Source: Isoetes taiwanensis
Lineage: Eukaryota; Streptophyta; Lycopodiopsida; Isoetales; Isoetaceae
Assembly: GCA_021234155.1 (NCBI GenBank)
Contig: JAJEKV010000005.1
Location: 17,034,089-17,098,088 of the forward strand
Direction of reading: 5' to 3'
Length of the DNA stretch: 64,000 nt
In this document: positions 44,851 to 56,845 of the stretch, one piece after another
How the letters are laid out: every line of letters begins with the position of its first letter
Position numbering within the stretch: position 1 is the first letter of the stretch
Program-made: the position numbers and the translations under genes
Notes under the pieces: generated by a model
What the model was told of the DNA's origin: nothing
The model's input: only the letters and a program-made list of their open reading frames with translations
The model's database searches: none

Positions 44851-44854
44851 GTGT

Positions 44855-45774
44855 TCACTCATCATCACCATCATCATCATCATTATCTGACAACATAGGT
44901 GGTAAGTTGGCTCTGATCTGTTCTTCATCCTTAGGATCTAGAAGGTGAAATAAAGGATGTCCTTTGATAGCATAATTTCCTTTCATTAGTGGGATTCTAA
45001 CACCACATACTTGTATAGAGTAAACCTTTGCAGCTCCTTCTTGAGAACATAATTTATAACCTCTCTTTGAACTTGGAATTTTTTTTAAGTAAGTTCCTTC
45101 TAATATACTTTCACCTTTTAAGAACCACGTTCCATTATCTTTGAAGTCTTTTTCCACTACATACTTCTCTCGTGTACATGCAAGCAACCAAAAGTCATCC
45201 CCTAGGGGGTTTTTTTGGTGCTGCCACTGCAAAGTAATCTCCACATTTGACCCGTTCAGCAATATTAACACCTGAATGTAAGGGCCTTTGTAACTTCCTA
45301 ACCTCAACTGCATCACAAGTAGATGAAGAAGCAGGTTCAATTTCCACCGGTTCCCAATTATTCCCATATGTTGTATTCTCGCATCCATCCCAATGTTCAT
45401 CTAAACAAAAACTACAAAAGCATGAGAATCTTGAACACAGAATTGAGTTGTTGATCCCAAGCTGAATGCATGTACACTATGAATTTTTGAGTATCCTTCA
45501 CCATATGTGCTCCCCATTCCTTTAGCTTTATCGACTTCTCCCCCTTTAGCTTCCCAAAAAAATCTTTTAATATCTTTCATTTTTGTTTTCGGTTCCTCTT
45601 TAGAAGAAACTGTACCAGAAAATAACTCCTTGGCAGCCTCCACAATATCATGTGCATTCTCTATCTTAGTATCAGGATATAGGAGTTGGATCATTCTGAT
45701 CCACCTCTTTAATTCAGCAGCCTTGCCATCATGTTCTCCCTTTTCGTGATTTGAACCAAAGTAATTCCACATCA
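44855..45774 (-). pseudogene. Element B gene 2 (transposase), 3' part beyond the Helitron
   Basis: Continues the gene whose 5' part ends at 54085. It opens with HMMWNYFGSNHEKGEHDG, the third acidic motif, then a helical region (ELKRWIRMIQLLYPDTKIEN). A frame change gives RFSCFCSFCLDEHWDGC and YGNNWEPVEIEP, the Cys-rich C-terminus that element A also has (RTLSCFCNSC). Next come GVNIAERVKCGDYFAVAA and DDFWLLACTREKYVVEKDF, a small strand-rich domain, and an acidic Asp tail made by a CAT/ATC repeat. A stop lies between 45400 and 45403 in one frame. Relation to the 54-kb part: RYSYQTLIH (54.1 kb) plus MMW aligns residue for residue with RFYGRMGKELLW of element A. Confidence 0.75.
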
Positions 45775-47315
45775 TCTATTGTTTAAATTTGGTTTTCCTG
45801 ACTATCCAAAAACTTTTTGGATTTTCTTTTAAGAATAATTTCCTAAGGTTTTAAAGTTTTAACTGCCTGAAAAAATTTCCAGTATTCCAAAAATCGAGTT
45901 TGCGCCTTTTTCCTATGATTTAGAAATTAATTTTTCTAAGCTTCAGCTATAAGCTCTATTACGATTTTCCTTTTCGATAGGTCGAAAGGGGTTCCGTTGT
46001 TGGCTTTGTGGAAGTTCTTCGACATGATTTGCGCTATTGTTTGCATTGAATCCGCAGGAGGGGTTTGGCTTTGAAGATTGTTTTTAGGGCGCCCCATCTT
46101 CAGATTTCTTGCCCAACGATTGGGCCTCAGGTGCCATGCCATCGTTGATGTAAAATTTGTGTTTCGTTCTTCAAAATGCAGTACCATGAAAAAATCATTC
46201 CTGACAAAGCTTGACAATAAATTTAGATTGTTTGTTTTTTAGAGTTGCATAGGGATTTTGGCAGCACTATAGGAGCTGTATACTGCTCGAACAAGCCCTG
46301 CTAAATTTTTGGATGGAGATGTATTTTGCCATTGGTATAAGCGAGCTATTGGTATTCAGAAACGACTTTTACGTGAGGAGAGACCATACCGTGATTATTG
46401 GAAATTAGTTTGTGCATCTGTGAATACTTTTCTGTTATGTTTTATGCCATCTATTCGACTCCATATTTCTTATCTATCTCACAAAGATCATCTCAGACGG
46501 CGCTCTTACGTTTAAGGTCCAAAATTAGTTTTAACTATTTACATTTATTTCTTTACTTGCATACCACTGCATCTACATGTTGGAGGTGTATATATCCATG
46601 TAGTTTAAAAGCATTGAATAGGAAGGAAATTCATGATTGCTCACGATTTTGACTCTCTTTATCAAATTAGGCACCTGTTACATATAAGGGACCATCTGGA
46701 TAGTCAGTGCAAATTTTTATTGATTAATATCCGTATCTATGATTTGCATGTAGTTTTGAAAGCTATTAAGATGCTCAAGATGCCCTTTTGTATCTATGAT
46801 CTGCATGTAGTTTTGTATCCAAAACTATTATGACGCTCAAGAATGCCAAATCTGAATGTTAGATCACATTATCCTTTTTCTTTCTTTGGTAAGAAGCTCC
46901 TTATTGTTTAATTCATTTTATTAGAGATGTCAATTTATTCTCAGTAATATTTTCCAGCGAAGGTCTTCTTTTGTTGCTAATAAATGGTAGGTCTTCTTGC
47001 TAGAACAACCTAACAGGCTTACATCTGGCTGACATTTTTGTTGGTGTTTGCAATTGGCGAATTACTCAAGAGCTTATATATTTTGCTGAGATGTGCCAAG
47101 CCAATTCTAATTGGGTTGTCCTGCACTTTATGCTGTGAGCCTTATAATATGGTAGCATTACATCTTGCAACAACTGTTCATAGAAAACCTCCAAATATCT
47201 TATCTGGTCTATATATTATGTTTATGTTCTGACATGATATGTTTATGTTCGGACATGGTTCCCAACATTTTTGAGGGCAACTTCTCTACCTGGAATGATC
47301 CCCCTGTACTAATAC

Positions 47316-48286
47316 TTATGCAGTATAAGCAGGCCCACATATCAGGAAGGGCAGCATTTTTGGTAGTAAGATGTTGAAGATGCTGATGATAAGGTGTTGA
47401 GATGCACCCTCATTGTCCCCTTCAAAATGAGATGTATAATCATAAAAGCCCCCTTTACTTTTACCAAAATTAGCAAGCTTCACCAGATAATGATAATATT
47501 GGTTATCTGTATCTTTACCACTCTCTTTCTTCAACATAATATTCCTTGGTTTCAGATCACGATGGATCGTGTTTTGGCTGTGCAAGAACCGCATTCCCTT
47601 AGCCATCTGAATTATTATTTCAACTAAGTCTGTCGGATTACTAGACAACTGAGATCTGGACTGACTTCATTTTGATTAAGCATTTTTAAATCCTGGTCCA
47701 TGAGCTCCAAAATAAGGAAGAGTTCTCCTTCATTACTAGCACTACGACCCAGTAACTTTAAGATGTGAGAGGGATCTAAAGCCTGGCATTTCGAACACAC
47801 AAGTTCTCCGTCAAAATGCAGTTCGCATTCGCTGTTAAATTTTTTGACAGCAACCATTGATCCTGATCCTTCCTTCTTCCATTTTGCTTTATATACGTTT
47901 GCATAAGTACCAGGATGCCCCAGGACATCATCAGGCGCCTCAAAGTCTAGATCTGTATAGCAAACTACTGGAAGACAGCTTATATCGCCAGGACTTTGCT
48001 TAAACTCAAGTGCTTTTATTTCCAGGAAGGCACAATCTTTCTTTATCTTATTATGAAGATCTTTCAGAACATTGTTAGAACCCTTATTCATCAATCTATT
48101 CATTATAGTGGCATACCTCCCAAAATCATCAATAATTTCAGCAAACTCACCTGAGCTTGCTTGATGGCCTTTCCTAGCATAGCTGACCAACTCATGCGCC
48201 TTATTTAAAACTCTGAGCATATAAGATCCTACTTTCTGAGCTTTTAAGCTCCCTATTTCAGTTCCATATTCTTTCCATGCCTCCAA
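47316..48286 (-). pseudogene. Protein kinase with helical N-terminal domain, captured fragment
   Basis: From ATG at 48286: about 115 residues of mostly helix (SLKAQKVGSYMLRVLNKAHE ... MNRLMNKGSNNVLKDLHNKI), then a tyrosine-kinase-like serine/threonine kinase domain: GHPGTYANVYKAKW (Gly loop), SMVAVKKFNSE (ATP-binding Lys), LFLILELMDQDL (hinge). After a one-base frame change at about 47640: MAKGMRFLHSQNTIHRDLKP and RNIMLKK (HRD catalytic loop), then LVKLANFGKSKGG. The usual DFG Asp is Asn here, which would abolish normal metal binding. The APE segment and C-lobe are missing: sequence stops in subdomain VIII near 47330. The architecture resembles plant MLKL/RIPK-like proteins (helical bundle plus kinase). 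Lying wholly inside Helitron-1, it is most simply a captured host gene piece. Confidence 0.75.
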
Positions 48287-49614
48287 ATATCCTTCAGCAT
48301 TTTCTGCTAGAGATTGAAGCCATTGATCCGAAGATATTTTTACTTTTCTCCTCCTTTATAATCTCTTACGCGCCGAGGCCGCATCTAGCCAATGGCGAGG
48401 GTATCCATTGCCAAATTCAAAGAATGAGAGACCACGAGAGATTTAGTGAAGCGGTGAAAGCGGTGAAATGCAAAGCATTTAGTTGACAATTTCTCTGCTG
48501 GCGCCCACCGGTCCGATAATGTAAGGTCATCTCTACTAATGTAAGGTCAGTAGTCTGGTTGTGTTTTCTTAATTGAAATCTACAATAGAGCACCTCTATT
48601 TAAACAAAGTGACATATCCTTGACCAGGTTGCCATATAGCAGACACCCTAGAGCCATTTAATAGTGGACTGCATGTTTATAATTACAATGAGGTGTGTTC
48701 CAAAGTTGGTCTCATCCTCTCTTTACGCGGCTTGCATTTGTCATCCGGGTATGTCTTGATTCCAATGTGGGCATGTAGAAGTTTGCAGTTCACTGTATGT
48801 TGTATGTTTCTCAGAGTATTCCATTACATGTTTATGAATTAGGCAATAGCCAGTTTGAAACCTGTTATGGGTTGCTATTATATCAAACAACATTGTTTTT
48901 TCTAAGGTATTTAAGTAAGAGTTTCAGAAGCGGCAGAAGGATCTCCACTATGTTGCATTCACTGCATGTGGTAAGCAAATCTGAGAAGACATTTGTCTCA
49001 ATCACTGGCTAAAGAAACAATATACTTTCTTTCTTTGGATGTTTGAAACAACTTTCTCAAATTTACCACTTCGATTCTTACAAGTTGGAAAGAGGATTAC
49101 TATTTCTATTTCTCAGGATTTACTCATCATTATTTGAGACTGGAAACAACAATTAGAATTTCTGGTAAAATACAGTGTAATTTAGCCTTGACAGTCGTGT
49201 TATGTGTTGAAGCAGCTGGATGTTTCAAGCAACTTTTCTCAGGATTTACCATTCGAGTCTTACAGGTTGGAAAAAGCATTAGTATTTATGTTTCTCAAAA
49301 TTTATTGTTTGTTATTTGAGACTGGAAACAACAATTAGAATTTCTGGTAAAATACATTGTAATTTAACCTTGACAGTCGTGTTATATATTAAGATACAGT
49401 GGAAAGATGTAAGCCGTGTTTTCTCCCATTTGTTATAGCGTGAAGCCCGCACCCATCAAAACCTTTATTGCCAGTTTTGTAATCACTCTCCATTTTGTTC
49501 GTGTAGATTCAATCAACATCATTCTTCCCGTGTACTTTTTATTATTTAAATTTCTTGGAGCACACGAGGATTGTTTATGCAGATAACTAATATTAACTAG
49601 AACATAATATGCAA

Positions 49615-51725
49615 TTTATGGGCAAGCATTTTTTGTCCCTTCTTCGAAGGGTGAGGGACTTCAAAATGAAGATATTCAAAAAACCACTTAAATTTCTTGG
49701 AGCATAGGAACATACCGGTTTTATCTGGGGCGACCAGCCCTTAAAGCACATGAACATTGTTCATCACCGGATGATAAAATACAATTGGAACATAATATGG
49801 AGCGATATGTGCGGGCATTTTAGTTCTTTCTTTTTGAAGGGAATCGCGACTTAGAATGTGGCTATTTAGAACATCCATCTAGATTTCTTAGAGCGTAGGA
49901 ATATACTTGGTTCTATCACGGATGACCAGTTCTTGGAGTGTAGAACATTGTTCAAGCATATGGTCATATAGTTGGCTAGTTCATGAAATCGTATGTTTGT
50001 TACATATGGTTTAGATGGTTTTTGGCTTGTATTGTATGAAATTGGGTATATTTTTAGAGCAGAAATGAATCTTTTGTGTTTCTGTATTGAAGGAAATGCT
50101 TGGGGCCCGGGTCCATTAAAACGCCTCCATGGTTTGATGCAAGGCCCATCGTTAGAAGATGCTATGGCGACGAAAGCGACCTATGGGCGTCTTGAAGAAG
50201 GCTAGGGCGGCTAGGCGATATGGTTAGGGCGGTTGCGGCTAGGGTAGATGCAAGTTGTTTTGATGTTTGGCAGTAGTTTTCTGCCGATTGTTCAATAGTG
50301 GGACGACCAAAAGAAGAAGGGAAATGCATGATGGCCTAAACCGCAATGCTACAACAGAAAGTGCTTAAAGTTCTCTGCTAGAATATATGAGCTAGTTAGG
50401 GTTCTTATCCTTGAGAGGCGGCAGGGAGGAGTTGCATTGGCGTCGGGGCCCCGGGCCGGGATGCCAAGGCCGAGGTTTTTAAGTTTATGCGTGTCGAGGG
50501 GGTTGAAGAAATTAGCTAGGTTTCTAGCGGTTTGGCCTCGAGAGGAAGGAGGCGTGGAGCTTTTCGGGGGCAAGTCGGGCGTATCCTGAGCTTTAGGGTA
50601 AGCTTGTCATTTTGAATCATTTGTGTTGTTGGTTCTCTGATAGGCTCATATCTGATGATAGCTTAATGCAAGCCGATTATTCTAGGTTTCTCTCAGATTC
50701 CTGGCAATTAAATCTTAAGTAGGGGCGTAAGGTTAATTTTTCAGTTTCATTACAGAAAGCCAGAATGTTTTGTATATGTGAAGAAGCCTTTGAAAATGGA
50801 AGAAATTAGCTAGGTTTCTAGCAGTTTTGGCCTCGAGAGGAAGGAGGTGTGGAGCTTTTCGAGGGCAAGTCGGGCATATCCCGAGCTTCGGGGATAAGCT
50901 TGTCATTTTGAATCATTTGTGTTGTTGGTTCTCCTGATAGGCTCATATCTGATGATAGCTTAATGCATGCTGATTATTCTAGGTTTCTCTCAGATTCCTG
51001 GCAAATAAATCTTAAGTAGGGGCATAAGGTTAATTTTTCAGTTTCATTACAGAAAGCCAGAATGTTTTGTATATGTGAAGAAGCCTTTGAAAATGGAAGA
51101 AGGGGGTTCAAATCCCCTAGCCTGTATCTTCATTCTGTGTCTTCATTCTACTTGCAGATGGTGGGTTCCCAGGTATGGAAGAGTCATAAGCAATAGTCTT
51201 GAAGTCAATGTAGGCTTGTAGTCTTTGTAGGAGAACATCGAGGGAAGAATCAGAAGAATTGTAGGAAGCGGTCTGCGCCTTGCTTGTGGCAGAAGTTGAA
51301 CGATTGATAGAAGCCTCAAGCTTATCTTAGACTTCATTCTATTTTTAGTCTGATGCCTATTTGAGGCTCTCTTCTAATTTGGGGTCAATGCAGCATTATC
51401 TGCTTCTGCAATGGTTGTCAAGGGGCCTGAAGAATAGGGCCAACTAAGCGTTTGACCCCATATCTCAATGGCGGTATGCGGCCGCGATGCTCCTAGAGGG
51501 AATATTAGAGGGAATATTCATGCATCATGCGGCTGGGAGTGCACTAGAGGAGCCATCATCGATAATAATAGAACATAATCTACAATGTATGTACGCACAT
51601 TTTTTGTCCTTTCTTCGAAGGGAAATGGACTACAAAATGAAAACTCAGAAATTCCACCTAAATTTCTTAGAGCATAGGAACATACCCGTTCTATCACGAG
51701 ATAACCAATCTGATTGGAATACAAT
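49615..51725 (+). repeat. Three dispersed copies of a 130-bp motif inside Helitron-1
   Basis: A motif GCAT(T)TTTTGTCC(C)TTCTTCGAAGGG ... CTTAGAGCATAGGAACATAC ... TTCTATCACGGATGACCAG occurs at about 49622-49740, 49806-49935 and 51590-51715. Copies two and three agree best. It is not coding. Confidence 0.75.
50505..51095 (+). repeat. Tandem duplication of a ~295-bp unit
   Basis: Unit 1 (50505-50798) and unit 2 (50799-51095) both begin GAAGAAATTAGCTAGGTTTC and end TTTGAAAATG. They differ at about a dozen positions. Immediately after, GGGGGTTCAAATCCCC (51102-51117) resembles a tRNA T-arm but no tRNA body surrounds it. Confidence 0.88.
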
Positions 51726-52389
51726 ATGCAAAATGTGCAGTTATCTCTGGTCCTTTTTACTGTGGAAAGAGGTAATTCTACAATGAAGATGTTCAAAAAT
51801 TCCACCCGCTCCACTGCGAAGTTCAAATATCTTTTCATAAGAATTTCCTTTTTAAATGACAATGTAGTCTTCTCCCTAAAGCCTTGCTTATGAACAATCA
51901 TTTAACTTGAAAATATGATCCCACCGATGTGACCAAGGAATAATATCAAGCCTCAACAATGCAATTCCCAAATTTGGAAGGCAACGACAAGTTTCCTAGG
52001 CAATGACATGCCATATTCTAACCCACATTATTCAATACCTAAGCTTTTGATTTCTTCTTGTGTAGACCTATCCAAAAATATAAGGTACAACGAAACAATC
52101 AAAACTTGAATCTTAGCAGTGAGGCTGTAGATATTAGGCTCGATATACCCCTTCCAATACATCTCTAAAAGTACAATGGACATTGGTGGCCAACATTCTG
52201 ATATTGAATATGTAGCACAATAACAGGGGGTTAGTTTTAGATTTTTATACGCTTTTTCACATGGTTTTTCTATGATTTCGTTGTTGTATTCGTTGAGGTG
52301 TACTAAATAGTATTTCTAGAGTGCACCCTTTATGGGCCGTTGATTTTCGTTGGTTGGAACAATCCGAGGGTTGTTGTCTTTCTCTGCAT

Positions 52390-52575
52390 GTGTTTGTGCA
52401 TGAACACTGCGCATGTGTATGCATGTGCATGTGCACATGCATGTGCATGTGTGTACATGTGCATGTTCATGTATATGCATGTGCATGTGTATTGTGCATG
52501 TGCAAGTGCAAGTGCAAGTGCAAGTGCATGTGCATGTGCATGTGTGCATGTGTGTGCATGTGTGCATATGCATGT
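52390..52575. repeat. CATG-rich alternating repeat
   Basis: (TGCATGTG)n with GTGCAAGTGCAAGTG in the middle. The tract is rich in CATG palindromes and alternating purine-pyrimidine steps, so it could form hairpins or Z-DNA. Frames through it (CMCMC..., HMHTH...) are artefacts. Confidence 0.88.
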
Positions 52576-53954
52576 GTACTTGCCCTCTTGGATTCTTATT
52601 GCCGGAGTGGATTTTACTACCACGAGATGGATTTTTTGCTCACACTTACAAAGGTGTTTGTTTTTTAATGTTTCTTCAGTTAGCATAATGTTTTTTTTTA
52701 CAAGGAATTGGTTTCCTGATTCTACAATGTAGTGCTGCAAAACCCCCTTTTGTTTCCTTCCTAAGATTTGCTGCAGATTCAAAAAGAATTTAGAGTTTAG
52801 TCCTCTGTTTGCTTCCAACTCTTGGATATTCCCCGGCTGCCGGATTGTTCATAGCGAGCCACCTTTAACTTCAATCAACAAACGGATTCTTATGCACACA
52901 ACAGGCGGATTATTCCACGCCCTTTTCCATGTCACGCCAGATCACCAAGCAAGCCACAAGAATGCATTTATATTGTAGGTTTGGAACTTTAATTGAACCA
53001 TAAGGTGAATCATGCATTACCTTTAAGCTAGAGATGGAGCATCCAAAATCATGTGAATTGATAAACAATGGTGTCATTGTGAAAGAGAAATAGTTGTAGC
53101 TAAGTAACAATATGTAGCATAATAACATAGGGTTTTCTTTGTTTTGCAAACTTTATGACTTTCAGAATAATGGGATCAATCTGCTCTATCTTTATGGTAA
53201 CTTTTACTTATGTTCTATTTGTTTTATTGTGATCAAATTCAAAAGCTACAGGTGATGAAAGCCTCAAATGAATTCTAGTTTTTTTCTGGTTTTTATGGTG
53301 TTGATTTCGTAGACATTAACAACCAATACATAACGACCATTGACATTAATTAACACAACCATTGAGTCCAACACATTTAAATTAAAATCCCCCTTAAACC
53401 CCCTTTGGTTTGGGTGCATATTCACACGGGGGGTGAGGTAGGGCAACGAGAGCTATTAGATTGGCATATTCACCCCTTATTCCTTAATCTATACCGTACG
53501 TAAAGTTCCTCGTTTATGGGGTATGCAAGTACAAAATTTGCTATACTGTATAACAAGATTCGCAAAATACTATAAGATTTCGACCTGGATCATATCCTTT
53601 GGATGCAGGGGGTAGACATTTGGTTGCTTATACTCAACCAATATTGGTTGTTTTTGAAAATGCACAAAGCTTTGATCGTAAATTTACACATTCAATAACT
53701 TTGCAACAATACCACTTTTGCCTTTCAATAACAATCCACGAACTACATTGCTATATGCAAGGTAAGTGGGTCTGCATTCCGACAAGTTTCTTGAATCATT
53801 CTTATTGGAAATGGCAAATCACTCTAGAAAACCTGTATAATTCGATCATGCTTCCAAATAAGCCTTCTCGCAGTCGGTCATGCCATCTAAATGCCTTTCC
53901 CCTACAAATGTAAATTGATTCAATCACATGGGGACAACATTTTTTGCGTCTCTG

Positions 53955-54084
53955 CAAATTGATACTAAAAACACAACATCCCAACACCACATATATTACT
54001 TTTGTGCAAAATGATACTAAAAACACAACATCCCAACGTCACAAATTGTTGTTAAAGCCCGGCAACGCCGGGCACTGTTACTAG
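53955..54084 (+). repeat. Helitron-1 3' terminal region with 51-bp direct repeat
   Basis: TGATACTAAAAACACAACATCCCAAC occurs at 53961-53986 and 54012-54037, preceded each time by GCAAA. The terminal hairpin (54057-54073), 7-nt spacer and CTAG (54081-54084) follow. Subterminal duplications of this kind are seen near Helitron ends. Confidence 0.85.
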
Positions 54085-56436
54085 TATGAATTAAAGTCTG
54101 ATATGAGTATCTAGCAATAAAATAAAATGGCCTTGCAGCTTTGAATTGTGATGCAACACCATCAGAAAAAACCCAGTGCCTACGTCGTTTCAGTCCCTGC
54201 TCTTCCATTTATTAAAGCAATGCCGCATCGAATAAGGTGTCATGTTTACGGTCATCCGATATGTAATAATGTGTTTTTTTTACTACTTCACCATTCTCAC
54301 CACATGATAAGTAATGTGGACAAGAATGGTCACTTGCACGCTTGTCCAAAAATTGAGATTGCACTGTGTTCTCTCTTTCAATGTGTAATTTTCCGCAAAA
54401 TCCACCACCGACACTATGACATCCTCAAGGGAGGTTATCGAGCATTTCACTTAAACCGCTTATCTTGCCATTTGTATTTGAAATTGTGGAGGGGAAATTT
54501 TTCCAATCTGTCTTTGAGTTTGCTTATTAGCACTGTCGGTGTGGTCTCTTTGTATTGGTGTTTCAAAACTTTCTTAGGCTCTCCACGTTTATCCACACCT
54601 CCATGTTCATAGTCGATGTACTCCTATTTTACAACCTCTTCACTCTCTAATTCCTTGGGGCAGATTGCAAACTTCTTTATCCCACACTCACTACAAGTAC
54701 CGTCATGGCAATCCTTACTATAGAATTCATCAATCTCACCCTTCTGGCAAACAATAGTTTTCCAAAGATCACTGATGTCTGTAAAAACCTTGCACTCACA
54801 AGTACATGAATTTGAGTGTTTCTTCCTGAATTTAGTTAAACCATCCAGCAGCATTTGTAACCTGACATGATGTATACGACAACAAGTGTTATACTCTGCT
54901 AGCTTCACTACAAACCACGGCTTCAAATTTTGAAAAGCTGAAGCTCCAACTTTGACATTTGGATGTTTTGCTTTGAAAGATTTATAGAGTTGCATCTAAG
55001 AACAAAACAATAGTTGATTATCAATCTCAAACCCCAAACCGCAAACATGAACCTCAAACTATAATAATGAAATTCCAAACCACAAAATAAAACAATATCC
55101 ATTAGAAACCTTAAAACCACAATCTAACCTAAAACCACAATCCATTGAACCATAATCTAGACCCACAATGTAATCCACAACCACAACCACAAGCAAATTG
55201 AAACCAAAAGCCACATTCCAATCCAAAACCACAATCTAATCAAAACCATAATCTAGAACCACAATGTAATCCACAACCACAATCAAGTTTAAACCACAAT
55301 GCAACGAATCACAATATAACTTGAATCACATTCTAATCTAACTAATGCAATCCAAGCCAATGTAATTGAAACCACAATGTAATCCAAAACCACAATCTAC
55401 TCCAACCATAATGCAGTCCATCTTGGATCTAAAACTATAATATACTATTTACAATACACAATCTATAATCTATTACAGAGGATCTAGAGAAAACTGGGAT
55501 CAAATCAGGCTTGAAAGAGTAGATAGATAGTAGAGTAGTAACTAACTTGGCTTTGCTCTAAGTAATGTGTAGCATGCTCTTCTCTGATATTTCTTTCAAG
55601 TCCTCTAGATTTCACATCCTTTATGTTTGGAGAAACCTAGTATTAGAAATCCAAAAATCCTGTACAAGAGCAATGACAGAATCAGAAATGGAATCACATC
55701 TTCTTCCTCTTCTATAGTACACCTATTTTCCTGAATTGCAATCTCAAATTTGTTTCTCTTAGCAGCAGTCAAATTTCTTGGGTGAACATCAAGGACTTTT
55801 CCCATTTTTTTGTGCTGCTTTTCTGTTCATTGCCTATTGCCATTGCTAAACAAGATTTTTTAGTAGCCATACAATCTAGACTAGTTGATTGCTTCATGAT
55901 TTGGATTGAATCTCTGATATTATCTATTATGGTTGTTTTTGCTTCCAGATTCTTCAAGAGGTCCCCAACTATCTCTTCTATAGCTTTATGTTCTAGTACA
56001 TCAATCAATATTTCTCGTTTAATCTGGAGATTCATTGTTTTTGTTTGCCTCAACACTACTCTCCTTTTTGTTGCACACTTTTATCCTATCCATCTTGACC
56101 TCCAATCTTCACTAATGCCTCATTAGCTTCTTTTTATCTTTTTCTCTGTCGTTGTTTCTTCAGACGTTCTTGCTATGTATCTCTCTTTTTTCTCTTCTTG
56201 ATATTCTTTTTGGTATTGTTCACAATACTAGGATCATGACCGATTGTCTTATCATCATCCGCATTCTCAAGATTGACACTACAAATAGTTGCATGTTCTA
56301 AACCACAATCTAAAACTTCCCCAGATTGAATTTCTTTCAACAGTGATCTCAAACTCACCCTAAAAAATGGATCTTCATTCTAGATGTTCTGGATTTCTTC
56401 ATCTGCCATATCTAAGAATACATATTTCTTCTCCAT
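54085..56436 (-). pseudogene. Element B gene 2 (transposase), 5' part
   Basis: ATG at 56436 gives MEKKYVFLDMADEEIQNI, then a basic run KKNIKKRKKRDT..ERLKKQRQRKR, then REILIDVLEHKAIEEIVGDL and IRDSIQIMKQSTSLDCMATK with KVLDVHPRNLTAA (56050-55740). LERNIREEHATHYLEQSQ ends exon 1 near 55550. A roughly 560-bp intron packed with AAACCACAA repeats ends TTCTTAG|AT. Exon 2: MQLYKSFKAKHPNVKV, FQNLKPWFV, a Cys-rich stretch (TCECKVF ... CHDGTCSECGIKKFAICPKE), SVVDFAENYTLKERTQCNL (about 54410), YISDDRKHDT (about 54245) and HWVFSDGVASQFKAARPFYF (54185-54125), where it meets Helitron-1. Candidate catalytic acids are those of DFAENY and SDG here and GEHDG at 45.7 kb. Several frame changes are present. Confidence 0.78.
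55020..55460 (-). repeat. AAACCACAA-rich array (right)
   Basis: Some twenty copies of AACCACAATC/AAACCACAA, the inverse complement of the left-hand TTGTGGTTT array, filling the transposase intron. AAACCACAAAT also occurs twice at 56630-56665 next to the right TIR. Confidence 0.75.
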
Positions 56437-56639
56437 TTTTCAAAAATGTGCTTCACACTGTAGACTTACTAAAATATGACTAATGAGGAACAAACTCCCT
56501 CTACATGTTTCCACCGTTTGAACATTTGAAAAGATTCCCTCCAGCATTAATGAAGTGGTTGGTTATTATTAGAATTACTCATCGGTTACTGGAAAAGGCG
56601 TCAACATAATCAATGTTATACAATTTCTCCAACCACAAA

Positions 56640-56812
56640 TGCATTTCTTAAACCACAAATACAAGCTATACTTTTAAGCTATTTTGGGGGGGGGACCATG
56701 GGGACACTAAAACTGATCCACGATAGCGTGAATCCACCCAGCAACTCACAATAAAAAATGCAGGTCTGAAGGCTGAGCTTCCTTTCTCCACTCAGAATCG
56801 AGAAAGGCTCCC
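56640..56812 (-). repeat. Element B right TIR
   Basis: Reverse complement begins GGGAGCCTTTCTCGATTC, with a GAGAAAGG inverted partner inside, and carries GGGTGGATTCACGCTATCGT and TTGTGGTTTAAGAA. A run of nine to ten G (56686-56694) interrupts it. Confidence 0.65.
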
Positions 56813-56845
56813 TGTGTTTTCAAAAATGGCCTTTAGAACTGGTTT

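Larger units (their letters stand above)
45775..54084 (+). mobile_element. Helitron-1: 8.3 kb, inserted in element B's transposase gene
   Basis: Begins TCTATTGTTTAAATTTGG after A (45774) and ends with hairpin GCCCGGC-AAC-GCCGGGC, ACTGTTA, CTAG (54081-54084) before T (54085): canonical TC...CTAG ends at an A|T target without duplication. Deleting 45775-54084 restores a continuous transposase frame (IH|MMWNYF), so both ends are fixed independently by coding continuity. Contents: a kinase fragment (47316-48286, minus), a tandem duplication, a thrice-repeated 130-bp motif and a CATG-rich repeat. No Rep or helicase motif is seen in any frame, so it is non-autonomous. Stretches 46220-47310 and 48490-49600 show no gene; minus 46217-45936 is a 93-residue frame I do not recognise. 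Confidence 0.85.
31420..56812. mobile_element. Element B: 25.4-kb A-family transposon with two nested insertions
   Basis: Long imperfect inverted repeats face each other: GCCTTTCTCG, AGTG, GGGTGGATTCA and GATTGTGGTTTGTA-like blocks occur at 31423-31590 and, inverted, at 56640-56811. Inside are gene 1 (plus), an FCP1-like and an Ulp1-like fragment (plus), and a transposase gene (minus, 56436 to 44855). A Copia element (37563-43653) and a Helitron (45775-54084) were inserted later; without them B is about 11 kb, twice element A. The right end GGCTCCC is followed by TGT, as in A, but the left flank does not show a clean matching TGT, so the exact left end and target duplication are unsettled. 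Confidence 0.7.

Noticed and set aside
51099-51120. tRNA-like T-arm (GGTTCAAATCC)
   Set aside because: No acceptor stem, D-arm or anticodon arm fits around it; not a tRNA gene.
52321-52818. Cys/Met/His-rich frames on both strands
   Set aside because: Products of the CATG/TGTGCA repeat, not proteins.
31420-56812. Interpretation of element B as a Polinton-like element
   Set aside because: No DNA polymerase B, packaging ATPase or capsid motifs were seen; its length comes from nested Copia and Helitron insertions.
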